Below, piece after piece: positions 47,374-60,291 of a stretch of DNA of 64,000 bases. Origin of the DNA: Halocafeteria seosinensis (Eukaryota; Sar; Bigyra; Bicosoecida); the NCBI GenBank assembly GCA_001687465.1, contig LVLI01000166.1, forward strand, positions 1 through 64,000, read 5' to 3'. The notes under the pieces were generated by a model that did no database searches, was not told the origin of the DNA, and was given only the letters and a program-made list of their open reading frames with translations. Made by a program: the position numbers and the translations under genes. Within the stretch, counting starts at the first letter, position 1. Each line of letters begins with the position of its first letter.

Positions 47374-50300
47374 CTAAATGAACAACTCCCCTGGAAGAGA
47401 CAAAAGCTGGATGCCGACAGACTGTGAACATAAATGCAAGTTGTTCCGCTTGCTCTCCTGTTTTCCCTCCCGAAGAACCTCAACGAATCGTTCAATGAAC
47501 TTCCGGTAAACCTTGCTAATTGCGCTAGAGTCCCTGTCGTCGAGTGAGCGTAGTGGTTCAACATCCATCACAGAGACATCGTTCTCAGGAAAAGCCTTCC
47601 ATCGGCGGAATAGCCACATTCCTTTCACCTGCATTGGGAATGGACCACTAGCAGCGTTTTACCAATTGTCTAGTTTCGGTCGTAGTTTATGAAGGGAACC
47701 TTACAATGTCTTCGTATCGATAAGGGGAGTCTGACGCCATGGACTCCTCACTGCATATTCCTGCATACTTGTATTTAGGTAGGAACTAGCAAGATTTCGT
47801 GTGAAGAGCCTCCAGTATGTCAATATGCTTACCTGGAAAGATAAGGTTAAGTCTATGATGTGCTAGACCGGCTCGATCTTCAGACAGAATGCCTGTCAAC
47901 ACGGAAACCGCTATGTGCCTTTCCAGTTGGTTACAATTACCTTGAGTGAGTACCTGCACGACCTTTAAAACCATTGAGTGATATGCATCTGTAACCTCAG
48001 ATGAAGACGATGATAGAAAAATATCCACAGAAAGCAGAACTCCGGATACTTTGCGCAGCTCTTCTGACACCGAGGTACTGGCTACATGCTCCAAGAGCAG
48101 CGTGCGAAAGGACAACAATGTGGAACCCTTTAGGCAATTCTCCGGACCGAATCTACTATTTAGGAACCGAAAACACAGCAGGCCACCGTCGGTGGTAGAC
48201 TTAACATCGCCGCTCGTGGGGGTTTGTACTGTGTGCTGTGATTTATACCGTTTTATCGCCTCTCTTGCAAAATTTCGTTTGTTCAAGCATATTGATGAAA
48301 ACAATGTACATGCTGAGACGTAACCGCTCAAACGGTTACGATCCTCGCGATTCATTTTCCAGACGCATGCATAGCTTTCTACAAGTTCAAGGATGTTACT
48401 TCCCTCCGATGCCCAAAATGAGTGAGAGGTACAACCATTGTAAACACCATGAATACACGCGCAACGGCAAATCTCTAGGAGCATGCGAGTGAACACGTTC
48501 GGGGCACAAGGAGTGGTGTCGCTCTGGGTAAGTGGAAGGGTAGAAAACCCATCGTTTAGACAAAAGGCATCGACAAGCCTGCAATTCACCGAAATGGTCA
48601 ACAAAAAGTATTTCGAGACAACGTCTGCTGGAAGAACCCACGTTGCGACGTGGCGAACGTCTCCGAACAGTTTACTCCACAGAATGGCCTGCAAATCTTC
48701 CGTTAGTAACCGACAGATGCAACATACACTCAAGGCCTTTGTCCATATTTCGAGTTGCTGTACGGCAGTTTGATCTTCTAGAGGAACAGCCTTCATCTTA
48801 CCTGCGAGAAAACTTCGTTCGGTTGTCTTCCCGTCGGTACCCAAAATGTTAGAAACCACCGCAGCCCAGACATCCCTATTACATCCTATCTGCAAACCGT
48901 CGATGTAGAACACCCCCTTTAGCGCGTTTTGTTCACGTTCAGAGGACTTCGCAAAGAGCTTCCCCCAAAGCATATCCGGAAAACCATCTTGACTATTGTA
49001 CGGGTTTTCTCCGCAGGCGTATTTTACCAACCAGCCGACTAACGGGAGAACTGGAATTGTTGTGCAAGAGTATCGCAAACAGGTTTGAATAACTCCAATG
49101 CATATCTCTACATGTATCTTTGACGTGCAATGCAAAAAAATAGTGTCCCATGACCATTGTTCATCTCGACAGAGCCGAGAAAAGACAAATAACCATTCCA
49201 CATATGGCTGTGATTGCTCATTACGGAGGCCGTTCAACCTGCCAAATAATTTTCCCGCAAGATTCAGGATCTGGGCATTTAAAGAACAAGCTGCATTAAG
49301 TATCATTTCTAGATCTAGACAAAAGTCCTCCATTTGTTCAAAGCAATGCAAACGCAGTTCCAAAATCGCTTGCAGCAATGGCAACGCTCCATTGTTAATG
49401 TCTTTCTGAAAGGTCTTGCTAAGAAATTGTTCGAATGTCCCACAGAGCGCGGAAAGCTTCGTTATATTCAGTCCGGATTGGCCGTTTGAGTAAACGAAAA
49501 GAGACCGAATACTGTCAACCAGAGTTATATACGTATCTACCGGAAAGGCGGAGAGCGTCGTGTCTTCCGAAAATATGGATAATGTTGCGTGGGCTACAGT
49601 CGATAGCACTCTCTCCAACATCTCGTGCACCCGGGTCAGGTGCGATGCAAGACAGATACTGCAAAGATCACCAAGCGCATCTACCAACTGTGTCCAAGTG
49701 TAGCGATCCCCAAATTCTTCGAAAGACGAGCATTTAGCTTCCAGGAAAGACATAGCGCGCGCTACTGTGTGCAGGGATGATGCTATTGCCAGTTCACAGG
49801 CGGGGTCAGCTGTAAGTTCCTCCATGCGGCTTCGAAGCTCACACACAAGTGCTCCGTTATAACGAACCAACCACTCCATGTCCCTTTTACTAGAACCGTG
49901 GACGTTGATCTTCCCTAAATTTGATGTATACAGCTCCACACCGTAGCTTACTAGCTTAAGGAACTCCAATATCACTCTCGTCGTTGCACCGGTTGGTGCG
50001 CCGCTCAGCTCTTCGAGAATTCTCAACACGTCAAGGACGACAGAAGCCTCAAGTGTAGTTACACCATCCTGTAAATTAATAGCAAAGTCCAGCAAGTAGT
50101 CCAGGAGCTGTTGTTTCTGATCTTCCTCGAGAAAGTCTCCATCGACTAGGTGTCGGCAGAAGACGAGTATAAACTCTACAGAGTTGCATTCTTGGGTGCG
50201 GATCCTGCTTCCCATTGCGAGAGCTAAACTGATTACGAAGGATGGATCTTCGGTTATCAGACCATTGAGTAAAGTATCTTGAGAAGTAACATTTACCACT

Positions 50301-51192
50301 GTAGAGAGGATACCAATGCATTGCTGGAAGGCCTCCTTGGTGCTGTTCTTAATGCACTTCAAAATGATTGTCCTAAATTTACCCTTCGTTAGAAGCACCT
50401 CTTTGATCTTTACCAGGATTCTCTCTGACTGTGAGATTGTAATAGTATACAATAGTGATAGGTAGCTGGTAATGTCGCATGGGTCAGTCTCTGCAATTTC
50501 ATGGATGGTACCGCTATGTTTGCCAAAATGCTGCTGAAAGTACACAACCACCTACCGCAAAGGATGTGTAACGTTTCAACCAATTTCTCGTTTCGAACAT
50601 CGCTGTCAGCAATCCGAAGAATGGACATTCGTAACCCCTCAAGAAACAATTGGGAGCGAATTACGCATTCTTTATCTGTTCGATGTAAACCCAATTCTTG
50701 CAAAATGCCAGCTACGGAACACTGGTTCCCTACCACTGCGTAATGAATGATGTTGACGCAGTACAGGAAGAGGTCATTTCTGTTACTCGCTGGTGACTTG
50801 CATAGTCCGTATAGACATGAGCTGATCATTAACTCGATAACTGTCTCTTCCAACCGAATGCCCGAATCTGGATTGCCGGATAGAGAGCTAACACTGTCGA
50901 GGACCGCACTAAGTCCCACAATCAACTCTCGTATTGTATCTAACTCGTTACCGTTAGAAGATATGAGTAGGAAGCATGCATTGTAGATATCAAAAGATTC
51001 ATTATTCGCTCCAATTATCGCTGGTGAATGTCTGCGTGCTCGTTTCAGTTTGGATTCCTGCTCCCAGTTCTTCTGTCTCAGTTGCTTCCTTACAGACCTT
51101 TCAGTGTTCGTGGGGAGTTTTTGTGTCATCCGCGGTAGTATCAAGTGTGATAAATGGAGGACATCAGTCCCTGTTAAGATATCTGTACTCAT
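47374..51192 (-). CDS. Large helical protein of unknown family, 1201 residues
   Basis: The CDS is complement(join(47374..47628,47705..47760,47833..50490,50556..51192)). What looks like a frameshift near 50555 is a 65-bp intron (donor GTAGGT, acceptor TTGCAG) that restores one frame. Two more introns add exons encoding EESMASDSPYRYEDI and GMWLFRRWKAFPENDVSV. The N-terminus has a bipartite-like basic stretch (RKQLRQKNWEQESKLKRARR), suggesting nuclear location. The rest is uniformly helical and Leu-rich, like HEAT/ARM solenoids, with no catalytic motif. It could be a genome-maintenance or trafficking scaffold, but I do not recognise a family. Confidence 0.8.
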
Positions 51193-51460
51193 TACTGGAG
51201 GAAAATGCCCAGCAGAAGATTCTCAATTCTCACAGAAGAATTTTAAACAAAACGAATGCGTCGATATACATGAATTACAATATCAATTGTTTTCGAATTC
51301 CATATCGGACAGCAAAACAACCTAGTCCCTTTATCCTTACATATGCACACGGAAAGGTACTAGATATAGACTGTCAAATCATAAACAACACCACCAACGA
51401 CGAAAGGAATTCTTGGAAGCGTCCGAACAAGTTGAAGTTGTGTTACAACGAAAACAGCAA

Positions 51461-54400
51461 TTACAGGATACAGCATGCTTCGTTCTCTGCGGTACAATTA
51501 CACGTTTTGGACGGAAAGAAAACATCTGTATCTTTGAGGAGAACGAAACGAGGGTCATGTGGCCATACAACCTCGCAGCTCCCAGTAAGTCTCCCTTCGG
51601 CGCGTCCATTGTACATAACCGGTAGCTCGAACTGGCAGCCTTGGTCACCAAATGCAACAGAGCTCAGCGACAATACTGCGGTACCCAAGAAATCATCCTT
51701 CGTATTCGCATCATAGTCCATCACATTTAGAAACAGATGAGAACGTGACAACTGAAGAGGATCAGCACAGTTCAGTCGCAGGATGGGTACTTCTGTTTGA
51801 CAGTTCCAAACAGGGCTCAACGTGCTGTTTCGAATGCTCGTTTTAGGATATGTGGCTAATGGACGAAACTGGTGACGCTTCAGACTCTCATTTACATGGA
51901 GAAGCATTTTTTCGTTAGAGGATTTAAACCTTTCTTCCTCCTCTACCGAAGATGAGCAACTGGGCACATCTGTTTGCGCTGGCGTGTCATCACCTCCCGG
52001 TGGCCGAATGAGGCCCGGAGGATCTCCCAAAAAGTAAATGTACGGATCGCTCAACCCATTACTGTCAGCTGCCAGGAGATCAGACCCGGAAAGCCTCGTA
52101 AAAATGATAACTGGGGACTTTGAACAATCTTGGAAGATCTCCAGTTTCGGTGGTGCCCTAATCTGTTCAACAATAAAACACTGGAGTACATTAGCGCACT
52201 GAAACCAGAAAATTATGCTCTACTTACTGATAGGAAAAACGAGGCTGCAACAGGTTTATGATCGGACGTAGTAATACTCTCGTAAGAGGATACGTATTCG
52301 CAGTGGACATGTGAGGATAGTCCTGGAAACGATTTCCAGAGCACTCGATCACAATAGGACGGAATTCGTTTGCTCTTGTAGCGGAAGCCACTCTGTCGCT
52401 CCACTTTGAACGTTGGAGGGAAATTGTACACCCCTTCCTTGAATTCCGTAAGCAACAAGCCTTGAGTCTGACAAGCCTTCAATTGATCGGCTTTTATCAG
52501 GTGGCTCCATTGTTGAACTTCGATCAGGGAAAATGTCAGCAACCATTCTCGTACAAAGCGAGCCCTTTCTTCGCGCTTTTTCACTACTGATTTCGACATC
52601 GTCTTTAGCGACTTCTTGTGTGGTGGCTTGAGCCTTTCCAAATTGACATTAGATGCAATGATTTCGTTCCGAAACCTATCAATGACAGCGTTATTGCTAC
52701 TGTCCAACCCCTCAGCCAACAGCCACTTTTGCGAAGGGATATTAAACTGATCCATGAGCTTCTTATTAGTCTTTGCATCAACAGCCGATCTATCTAGACG
52801 ATAGTTCAGATCACCCGCAACGAAAACATGGCCAAACTGATTGTCAATGGTTACACCGCTCTGCCCAAAGCGGATTTTTTCCAGTATTTCTTCCATGTCT
52901 GCGTTTCGCCGGTCTACTTGATGCATGTGGGCAGCAAGATGAGCTCCGATAAAGCAGATGGGGGTACCATAAAGGTTGAATGATATTGCAACTCCTCCTT
53001 TGTTAGCCACAAGGCCCATTATTCCAGTCTCTTGAGAATCATGTTGGATGCGAGTGATGGCAGGGACATGCTTCCTTCTTGCAAATACTATAAGGCCAAT
53101 CTCCACGACGAGGCCCAGAGACTCTCCGAGCATTAGATGATCCACGACGGTCCATGAGTTGTCAATATGGTCGTCATCTAAAGAAGAATCGTCGGTATCG
53201 TAGTCTACCTGCGGACACTCCTCATTACCTAAAATGTCATTGGTTATCTTCTTCTCAACGTCTTCAAGTGGAACTCCTTCTGAACCGACCTCGGTCTTAT
53301 CTACTGCACTGTCGAACGAGTTTGTCCTTACGCTTTCAGTGCCACCGAATTGACCGTCATTGGAGATCCGTCCTTCTTCTTTCTCTTCAGAGTGTTGAGC
53401 TCCTTCTTCGCCGGAGATATCATACTTTTCTTCTGGAAGCAAAGGCTCTAATAGCGCCGCTGAGCGTATATTTGCAAGTGTGATTGGTTGCTTTTCAGCG
53501 TTCAGAAATCGAAGGAACATGTCAAAAATTTTGTTTTCCGCTCCACAAATAGACCCGCAAGAGAGTCCAACATTCTTTGGACCTCCTTCGATGTATTCAT
53601 ATTGGCCCATCCTTTCCACATGGCCTGCTGCAGTGAGGTTGGAACCATGATATCTCTTTGGTTTTTCAGGAGCTTCTTTGTCTTGATCATGGTTCTTATG
53701 GGGGCTGCTTTGTAAGTAGCTTGCCACTGTATTTCTCAGATCTCTGTAATTATTTGGAAGACTCGCTATCCTCCCGCCGATCCGACTGATCATTTTTACT
53801 GTTGTGCCCCGTTTCTTGGAAGATTCAGACGATTGCTTAGTCACTGATTCAAAACGGCGTATATCGTTCTGAGACGAAGCCTGTGGGAGACGTTGCTGGT
53901 TTTGCTGTGCTTTTCCAGCATCTTCCTCAGTATTGTCCTCAGCTACTGGTTCCGCTTTTGATGGTTGCTGATCCTCAGGAGGTGTGTCTTCCTCTTCTGC
54001 TTGTCTGTACACCACGGGAATTTCTCCAGTACTGCTCAACTTTGCAGTCCTACTCAAGCTTCCAACGGATGCACGCGTTCGACCTAGTGTTTGCACGGAA
54101 GCAACCCTTGCCTTGGCTTTCGTCCACTTCGACGTTTTCGTATTCTTATGGGAATCTGCACTTTCAAAGCGGTTATAGAGGGGCATGCATCAAAAGAATT
54201 AAGAGGGCATCATACCTGTTGGGTCCAAACTCTCTTCTTCATCTGGATTGTCTTCGTTAGTTGACTTATTACCCTTGCCTTTGAAAGATGACTCTTGCAC
54301 CGCTACCTGTGACTAGTCGGGGTAAATAACACCCCAAAAGACACATACACTGTTTTTGCTCAACTTACGGCGATGATGTCGTAGTCTCCTCCGTTGGGAG

Positions 54401-54939
54401 GAATCCATGGCGAGAACTCATTGGAAGGCTCTTTGTTTCCTGCAATGCATAGATGCTTCATTGAGTCACTCAAGCACGTGGCGTGGATCAGTTCAACGTA
54501 CCAACATTCCACGTCGCTACCAGAAGCTTCAGATGGGCAATTGAAGTAGCGGCCTGTGTTTGTCATGATACTATACGAAATGTAGCGCCGGGCAAAATAA
54601 AATATGTCAACTTACACTCTGTGCATAAACCCGTTCCTTTTTTGACCAAGACAGAGCAGCTTTGTCGGGTTGATGTATTTGTTGGGAGGACATTGAGGCA
54701 GACGGTTTTCTTTCGTAAATTTTCGTTGCTGACGGGTAGGTAGCTCCTTTCTCAGCAAAATTTAGAAACGACTTCTTCCTTTTTCTATCTGGACTAAGTT
54801 TCTCGCCTCGTTGCTGGTCTACTTTCATGGTATCAGGGATTTGCAGTACAAATTTGTCCTTCTCCTCGTCATGGTCTGTGCTGGAGCTATCACCGTCACT
54901 GTCCTCCACACGAGCTGCAAATGAGATTTCCCGTTCCAT
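51461..54939 (-). CDS. Inositol polyphosphate 5-phosphatase with split domain, C2 and CaaX
   Basis: Removes the 5-phosphate from phosphoinositides or inositol phosphates at membranes. The CDS is complement(join(51461..52162,52228..54155,54216..54306,54369..54553,54618..54939)), 1075 residues. The catalytic domain starts at about 165 with GGDYDIIAVAVQES. It is interrupted by ~345 polar residues (about 185-528), then resumes with GESLGLVVEIGLIVFARRKH, NKGGVAISF, GAHLAAH, GDLNYR (~646), PSYCDRVLW (~800) and SDHKPV (~831). These are the catalytic and Mg-binding signatures. A C2-like domain follows (SGSDLLAADSNGLSDPYIYF, then VMDYDANTKDDFLGTA). The last four residues are CCIL, a CaaX box likely to be geranylgeranylated. 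ATG 54939 was chosen because the upstream in-frame start is TTG. The exon 1 donor is GTGTAAG, slightly unusual. Confidence 0.9.
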
Positions 54940-55588
54940 GGTACAAAAGCGAAACGGGCAGTTGGCTAAATAAGTCCAATTAAGTGGCACGTGCGTACAG
55001 TTGCTCTGCGTTGCAACGGCCACAGTGGTCAAACGTTCCGGAGCAGCCTCTCGATTCTTCAAAAGAGGCCTCTATTATTACAATATATATAGGGTCTTGA
55101 TTCTGGTACACACTCTTTCTTTTCCAATATATGGATGAATTATTGCCTCTAGAAAGAAAAGATATCTTTGTTAGGCTGGCGGGTTATGATGGAAACAACC
55201 GTACATGCGATAGATAGGGAGTACAGCAACCTCTCTCTTCCCTGTCGAATACTTGTTCTTTCCCCGCATTGAGAGACAATAAAAGCACAGTAACTGTACA
55301 CAGCAATACTCTCAGCTTCGAACGTCTTTGGGGAGGGGCACCGAATTTCTGGCTGAAGACACTTCAACTTGATGGCCGCCGCCTTTCGTGGAGAATGAGT
55401 ACTCCCGTACTGCACTAACCGATTGACATATGATTTCGAATTGATGTGGAAGTGGGTATTCTTGCTATTCCTCACCTACTGAGTGTGTAGTCTTTCTTGT
55501 GGAAGCACTAAATCTGATATTTTCTACATAGTTTTCTTTTCTTGGCTGCAGCTTGTGACGCCCACAAGAGTCTCGATACAGCGGCTAA
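54940..55588. other. Divergent promoter region of 5-phosphatase and ceramidase genes
   Basis: No gene seen. A frame at 55149-55475 on the minus strand is not supported. A TATA-like word lies at 55081-55092. Confidence 0.5.
55081..55092 (-). promoter_or_regulatory. TATA-box-like element
   Basis: CTATATATATTG on the minus strand, about 145 bp upstream of the 5-phosphatase ATG. Placement fits a core promoter with a ~110-nt leader. This is sequence resemblance only. Confidence 0.3.
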
Positions 55589-56835
55589 ATGGGGAGGCCA
55601 GTGGAGTCGGAACCATTTACAGGATATTGGGGAGTACCTACATCCTCGATACAATGGTGTGAAACCAACTATGAGGTTAGTATTCACATTTTGATCAGGC
55701 AGTACTTGAGGGGACGCAATTTCAAGTTCTCACTCCCCGCAGGTTACCTATTGGGTGGCGGAATTATGGAATACAGTTAGCAATCTGCCATTTGTCCTGG
55801 TCGGAAGTCTGCTATTGTATCACTGCAAGCAGCAGGGATTCAAAACGCAGTACCTAATGATGAACATCGGGGTGATCACCATCGGACTGGGTTCGGCAGC
55901 TTTCCATGCGACTCTGTCGCGCTAGTAAGTGCATTGGCGTGTGTGCCTTCTATATTTGCTAATCCACATTAGCATGCATTTTCGACGTTTGCAGTACACA
56001 GCAGGCTGATGAGACACCAATGGTCTTGACAGCCCTGTCATGGCTGTACATTGCGTATGGGAACTGGCTGAGTAATACGCTTCACATCGAGAAGCGAGTT
56101 ATCGTCCTCGTCCTGGTACTTTATGCGGTCGTGTTTTCTGTCACTCACTGGCATGCTCAGTTCGTAGTCTTCTTTCACTACCATTTTGCTTTCATGTCGG
56201 CACTTGTAATGGGATATGTCTACTGTAGTTATCAGGTATTAAAGCACGTCTCCAGACTACCTGTGAAGAGACATGACGGAATACCGGCCAAATTCACCGA
56301 AGAAATGGAAGATGGAGTGGAAAATGACAAAGAATCTTTGAGTCGGCGTAAGCATCGTGCGGAGAAGAGGACTGGGGCTAACAATAATGACGATATATCC
56401 CAACAGACACAGACCTCGCCAGACGCGAACCAAGAGGCGGCAAGAATACCCGGGGAATTTTTCTTTCCACTAATTGGGCACTTGATGCAAGCTCCCGTCG
56501 ATACTGAAGAAAAGCGTAGCATCGAGTACGTCCTTACCATAGCAAAGTTCTACGCACATAGTGGGCTTGTCGGTTTAGCACTTTGGATTGCCGACTTGGA
56601 GCTGTGCCACTACCTAGAGCCGCAAGTTGCCGCACATTACGGGACGAGCAACTGGGTATTTCCGGTGAATCCGCAAGCACATGCTTGGTGGCATTTTTTC
56701 GTTGCGATTCATTATTTCTGTGGGACCACAGTTACCCTCTTCGTAGGCGCACGAGAGCTCGGGCTCCACCCTGTCTTGACGTGGAGATGCTTTGGTTTGG
56801 TGCCTCTTGTGACACTGAGGAGACAGGACAAATAA
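55589..56835 (+). CDS. ACER: Alkaline ceramidase
   Basis: Membrane amidase that hydrolyses ceramide to sphingosine and fatty acid in ER/Golgi. The CDS is join(55589..55675,55743..55924,55995..56835), 369 residues. The N-terminus has the family GYWGVPTSSIQWCETNYE, joined across intron 1 (donor GTTAGT) to VTYWVAELWNTVSNLPFVL. Zinc and catalytic residues are visible: His in SAAFHATLSR, Asp in QADETPM, and the two His of HAWWHFF (~318-324). Seven hydrophobic segments are discernible. A ~70-residue charged loop (about 175-245, EEMEDGVENDKESLSRRKHR) is inserted between transmembrane segments and is longer than in animal or yeast enzymes. Confidence 0.93.
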
Positions 56836-56952
56836 TCGAGCTTTTCAAGTCTTCATTCTAAGAAAATAAGGACCAGACATACTCTAGATCTCCTCATTCA
56901 ACTGTGAATATCCGTACGATATCCTCCATCCAAAGTAGGGAACTTGCTTTTT

Positions 56953-57485
56953 TCACAAGTGTTGAGGCTTTGTACTGAAAATGATCTTCTTTCGCGTTAG
57001 CGCTTCGACGGGTATAGTGTCCTCTTTCTCGGCCTCTTCCAATTTTACTGGAGAGCAAAGAAAACGTAAATTTGTCAAATGGGGACGAGAAGAACAACTG
57101 TAATCTTACCTGGGTCTGTAGATAATACGAGACTGCTACCTACAGCAGTGTCAAAACGGCCAAACAAGTGCATTTTGCCTATCGTCATCACAGGACATTC
57201 CGTATGAAGGTTCTGCAAAGGCACCCCCGACGGAAAGGCTGAGCTTCTGAACAAGATGAGGATGCAAACCTCTAATGGGAGCCATACCTTGACTTCCATA
57301 GGCAATCGATCCAAGTCATACTCCTCCTCTGTTCCCTCGGTTCTCAGCTGTGTCTGTTCGCGCGCTACTTTTATAAGCTCCTCAAACCTTCCTTCATATT
57401 CTGGGATTTCCACTATGTAGTCTTCCCATTCCTCTACATTCGATTCAGGCTGTGTTGGAGCGGTGGCTTCGCTTCGATTACTCAT
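56953..57485 (-). CDS. Possible TFIIIC subunit 6-like protein, 131 residues
   Basis: The CDS is complement(join(56953..57047,57110..57212,57288..57485)). The start is the ATG at 57485; the upstream in-frame MPDIL is a GTG. Residues 15-30 (EEWEDYIVEIPEY) are acidic. The core NLHTECPVMTIGKMHLFGRF, then DTAVGSSLVLS, resembles the TFIIIC tau55-related/GTF3C6 barrel (a pattern of a short beta strand, F-x-G, D-x-x-x-G-[ST]). If right, it is a subunit of the Pol III factor that binds tRNA gene B boxes. The match is by pattern only. Small single-domain alternatives cannot be excluded. Confidence 0.6.
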
Positions 57486-59053
57486 GCTTGCGCTCCAACT
57501 ATGTTGAGGCTTAAGTATGTCAGGCACTTCTTAAAGCAACCTCATAAAGACCCCAGTGATCCGTGATAACGCGAATGCCGCTTGTCTTCCACAAACCATA
57601 TTCAAAAAAGCTTATCGGGCGGAGCTTGACTCGTGGTTCTGAGCTTCAGCTTCAACCTACGGAATCGACAACAGCCAGGCTACTGTTACAGCCTGTTCGT
57701 CGACAGGGGCGACAAACCTTGCTGGAAAGGGCCAGACAAACAACACGCTAGATGAACTTGGCTCCAGTTATCCATGGATAGTCTTTAACACTCAGTGTTG
57801 TGACATACTTGCCGAAGATGCCACGAGGAACAAGAAGTGTCGTGCAGTTACTGCAGTGGCCAATATCAAGCAGGATGAGTGGCAATCTTATCGGCTTTGT
57901 AAGCTTCTGTCAAAAGTCTTTTTGACGAAATCCCTTTTTCCTAGTCACATAGGGATGACATGGAGCCCTTTAGTATACTTTAGTGAGTCTCTATGGTGTC
58001 CGTTGTTCAGCTTACCCGTTCACGTACGTTGCGCCAAAACTCCCCTTCAATCGGGCTATACAAGCTGATGTCTTGGTTTTGGTAGCATCGTAGCTTTCTG
58101 AGCCAAGTCTTATGCACTATCAACATACAAATCGGTCATTTTGGATGCATACGGGCTACACAGGCCTCTTAGTGAGTCCAGCCGAGCCAACGCAGTGAAT
58201 GCCTCAACCTGCGTTGCATTGGTACCTGGCAAAACCGAATTCTTTTTCATCATTGTCTGTGTGGGGACAAATACTTTGTATATCGGGTGTCTTTCCTTTA
58301 CACTCGACTATTGAGACTTGGGCTGGCGCTTTTTCCCCCGACTTCGTTGCGTAGAAGGTAAGACACCGTAGTAAGAGTCATAAATGGGTTAGGAGTGTCT
58401 ATATGGCAACGCCAAGACCGAATATTTTAGGCATTGTTCCCCCTTTGCACGATCCCTAGCTACGTTTCATTTTTTTTGTGGAGCGCGTGCCTTTACGCCG
58501 CCTGAGCGCCGACGCGATACCGCACAAAGAGAAGGAGAAGATTCTTATCTTCTTGTATAGTTTGCTGGATGAGAGAGGGTCGTCAAGATAAGGATAGGAT
58601 GTATATGAACACACATGCCATTCATGCAGTGTAACGTGTCGTGTTTGTGGGTGCACAAAGTTGGTGGACGGGTTACCTAAGAAGAGCTGGTGTGTGTTGT
58701 TCTGAGGGCTTTTGTGGCTCTATATGAGGAGGTATGTTGAACTGTACATGTGTATATTTGAGATGATTGTGGGTAGAAGGCTATTGTTGCCTTGTGAGGT
58801 ATTGTAGAGACGATATGCCCTAAAGAGGGGAAGAAAAGGGAGCGTTGGGATGGTGACAGCCTGGGTGTCTACTATGTGATTGCTGGCTTTTGTGTACTGG
58901 ATTACAGATTGTCGGGGCTTTAAATTGGGAATTAAAGGAGCAACATATACTGTCGTACTACTTGTAAATCGTTTCGTGATCGCTTCGCGCGGCTGACATC
59001 CCCGCTGTATTCGGCTAACGCTGGACTCATCATCAAATCTTGGGAGAGTAACG
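57486..59053. other. 1.6 kb gene-poor region with one candidate small frame
   Basis: The only frame with some merit is 57575-57751 on the plus strand (58 residues, starting MPLVFHKPYSKKLIGRSLTR, very basic, Gln/Arg-rich). It lies 89 bp from the divergent TFIIIC-like start. It may be a small basic protein or chance. The remaining 1.3 kb shows no coding pattern. The frame antisense to the next gene's start (58720-59070) is a shadow. Confidence 0.35.
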
Positions 59054-60242
59054 ATGACGGAGAACGCCATTGCGAGGAATGGAAGACTTGATATAGATCA
59101 GCTTCATGATCTTTTCCTGTTTTACTGTCACCGCCGTCGTGATTCACATATTGAGGCTCGCTTAACTGATAACATAACTTCGGGAAAGTTGCGACAGCAG
59201 CACGGGAGAAAGCACGACAAGATCGCCTTGCAACCCTTTCTCAAATTCGTTAATGAAGCACCGCAGCTGCTTGATCCTCACCATTTTACTCAGCAGCAGG
59301 CAAAGCTAGTCTTTTCACAGTGCTTAGGGTTCTCTTCAGAACAGAAATGGGAATTGAACTTCTCCCAGTTCCAGGATGCGTTACTCGCGATAGCTGGTCG
59401 CCGATTTCCGAGTGCCCGGGACGACGTTGAGGCATTCGAGAACCTGATGGAGTATTCAATATATCCCTTATACATCAGGCTTTTTGGATATCCTGACGAT
59501 GGGGAAGTGATCAACACTTATTCAGCACCCGAGGAGGAGTCCGTTTCGGGGTCAGTACATAGCATGAGCACGAAGCGGGGGAAACGACCTAGCATGCTGG
59601 TCCAGACACCTTCGGGTGTGATGCCACAATACATGGCTAATCAACGAGGATTAACGTCCGTGGATGCTCACCATGCAACGGGTCGACGCTCCTCAAGAGC
59701 GTTCGGAGCAGAGGGAGGTCCACGTAAGTCGTCGATGCACTCTGCATCGTTCACTGCGAGAACTCAGACTTCAAGCAACGGCAATCATAATCCTATCGGA
59801 GCCAGTATGGGTTCATACTCCTCTGCTAATATGAACGGAGGGAAAATCCCTCCGGGACCGCCACCTATTCGTGATTTTCGTGCACTGTCGTCGCCGGAGC
59901 GGGAAGGCACAAACCACAGTTCCAGAACCCCACTTTCGCTTGACAGAATAGCAGAAGGCGATGCGGATGAGGAAAAGGAGGAAAGAGTTACGCGGGTCGT
60001 CGAGGCGACAAGGGAAGTTCAGGAAAAAAATTCTGTGAACCACAAGGGACCTTCGAAAGAGCACCTCTTAGCACTTCTACAAGATTTTGTTGAGATTACG
60101 GGAGATCTACTGAAAAGAAATAGGGTACGTTGTCTTTTGGAGATGGTGTTCTTCCGTAGTGAGGTATTTTGAACTGTGCCTGGAATGCCCGACTGTGCAG
60201 GAGTTACAACAGCAGTTGGACGCGACAGGACACAACCCTTGA
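59054..60242 (+). CDS. Hypothetical protein with EF-hand-like helical N-terminus, 370 residues
   Basis: The CDS is join(59054..60124,60201..60242). The last 14 codons (ELQQQLDATGHNP and stop) are in a small exon after a GTACGT donor. The N-terminal 140 residues (DIDQLHDLFLFYCHRRRD, IALQPFLKFVNEAPQLLD, KLVFSQCLGFSSEQKWELNF, SQFQDALLAIAGRRFP) follow the helix-loop-helix rhythm of degenerate EF-hands, as in TPPP/p25-alpha-like or flagellar calcium-binding proteins. No canonical 12-residue Ca loop is intact. A Ser/Asn/Gly-rich linker with PPGPPP follows, then a charged coiled coil (EEKEERVTRVVEATREVQEK). Function unknown. Confidence 0.75.
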
Positions 60243-60291
60243 GCGTCTGGTCGTGCCGCTTCTTGAAACATTTCCAGGGTCTTTACATTGA

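Noticed and set aside
50490-50556. Apparent frameshift or 22-nt micro-intron in the 1201-residue gene
   Set aside because: A 65-bp intron (GTAGGT donor, TTGCAG acceptor) restores the frame exactly, and its length matches neighbouring introns.
58720-59070. 116-codon minus-strand frame overlapping the start of the EF-hand-like gene
   Set aside because: Antisense shadow extending into non-coding DNA; no protein-family pattern.
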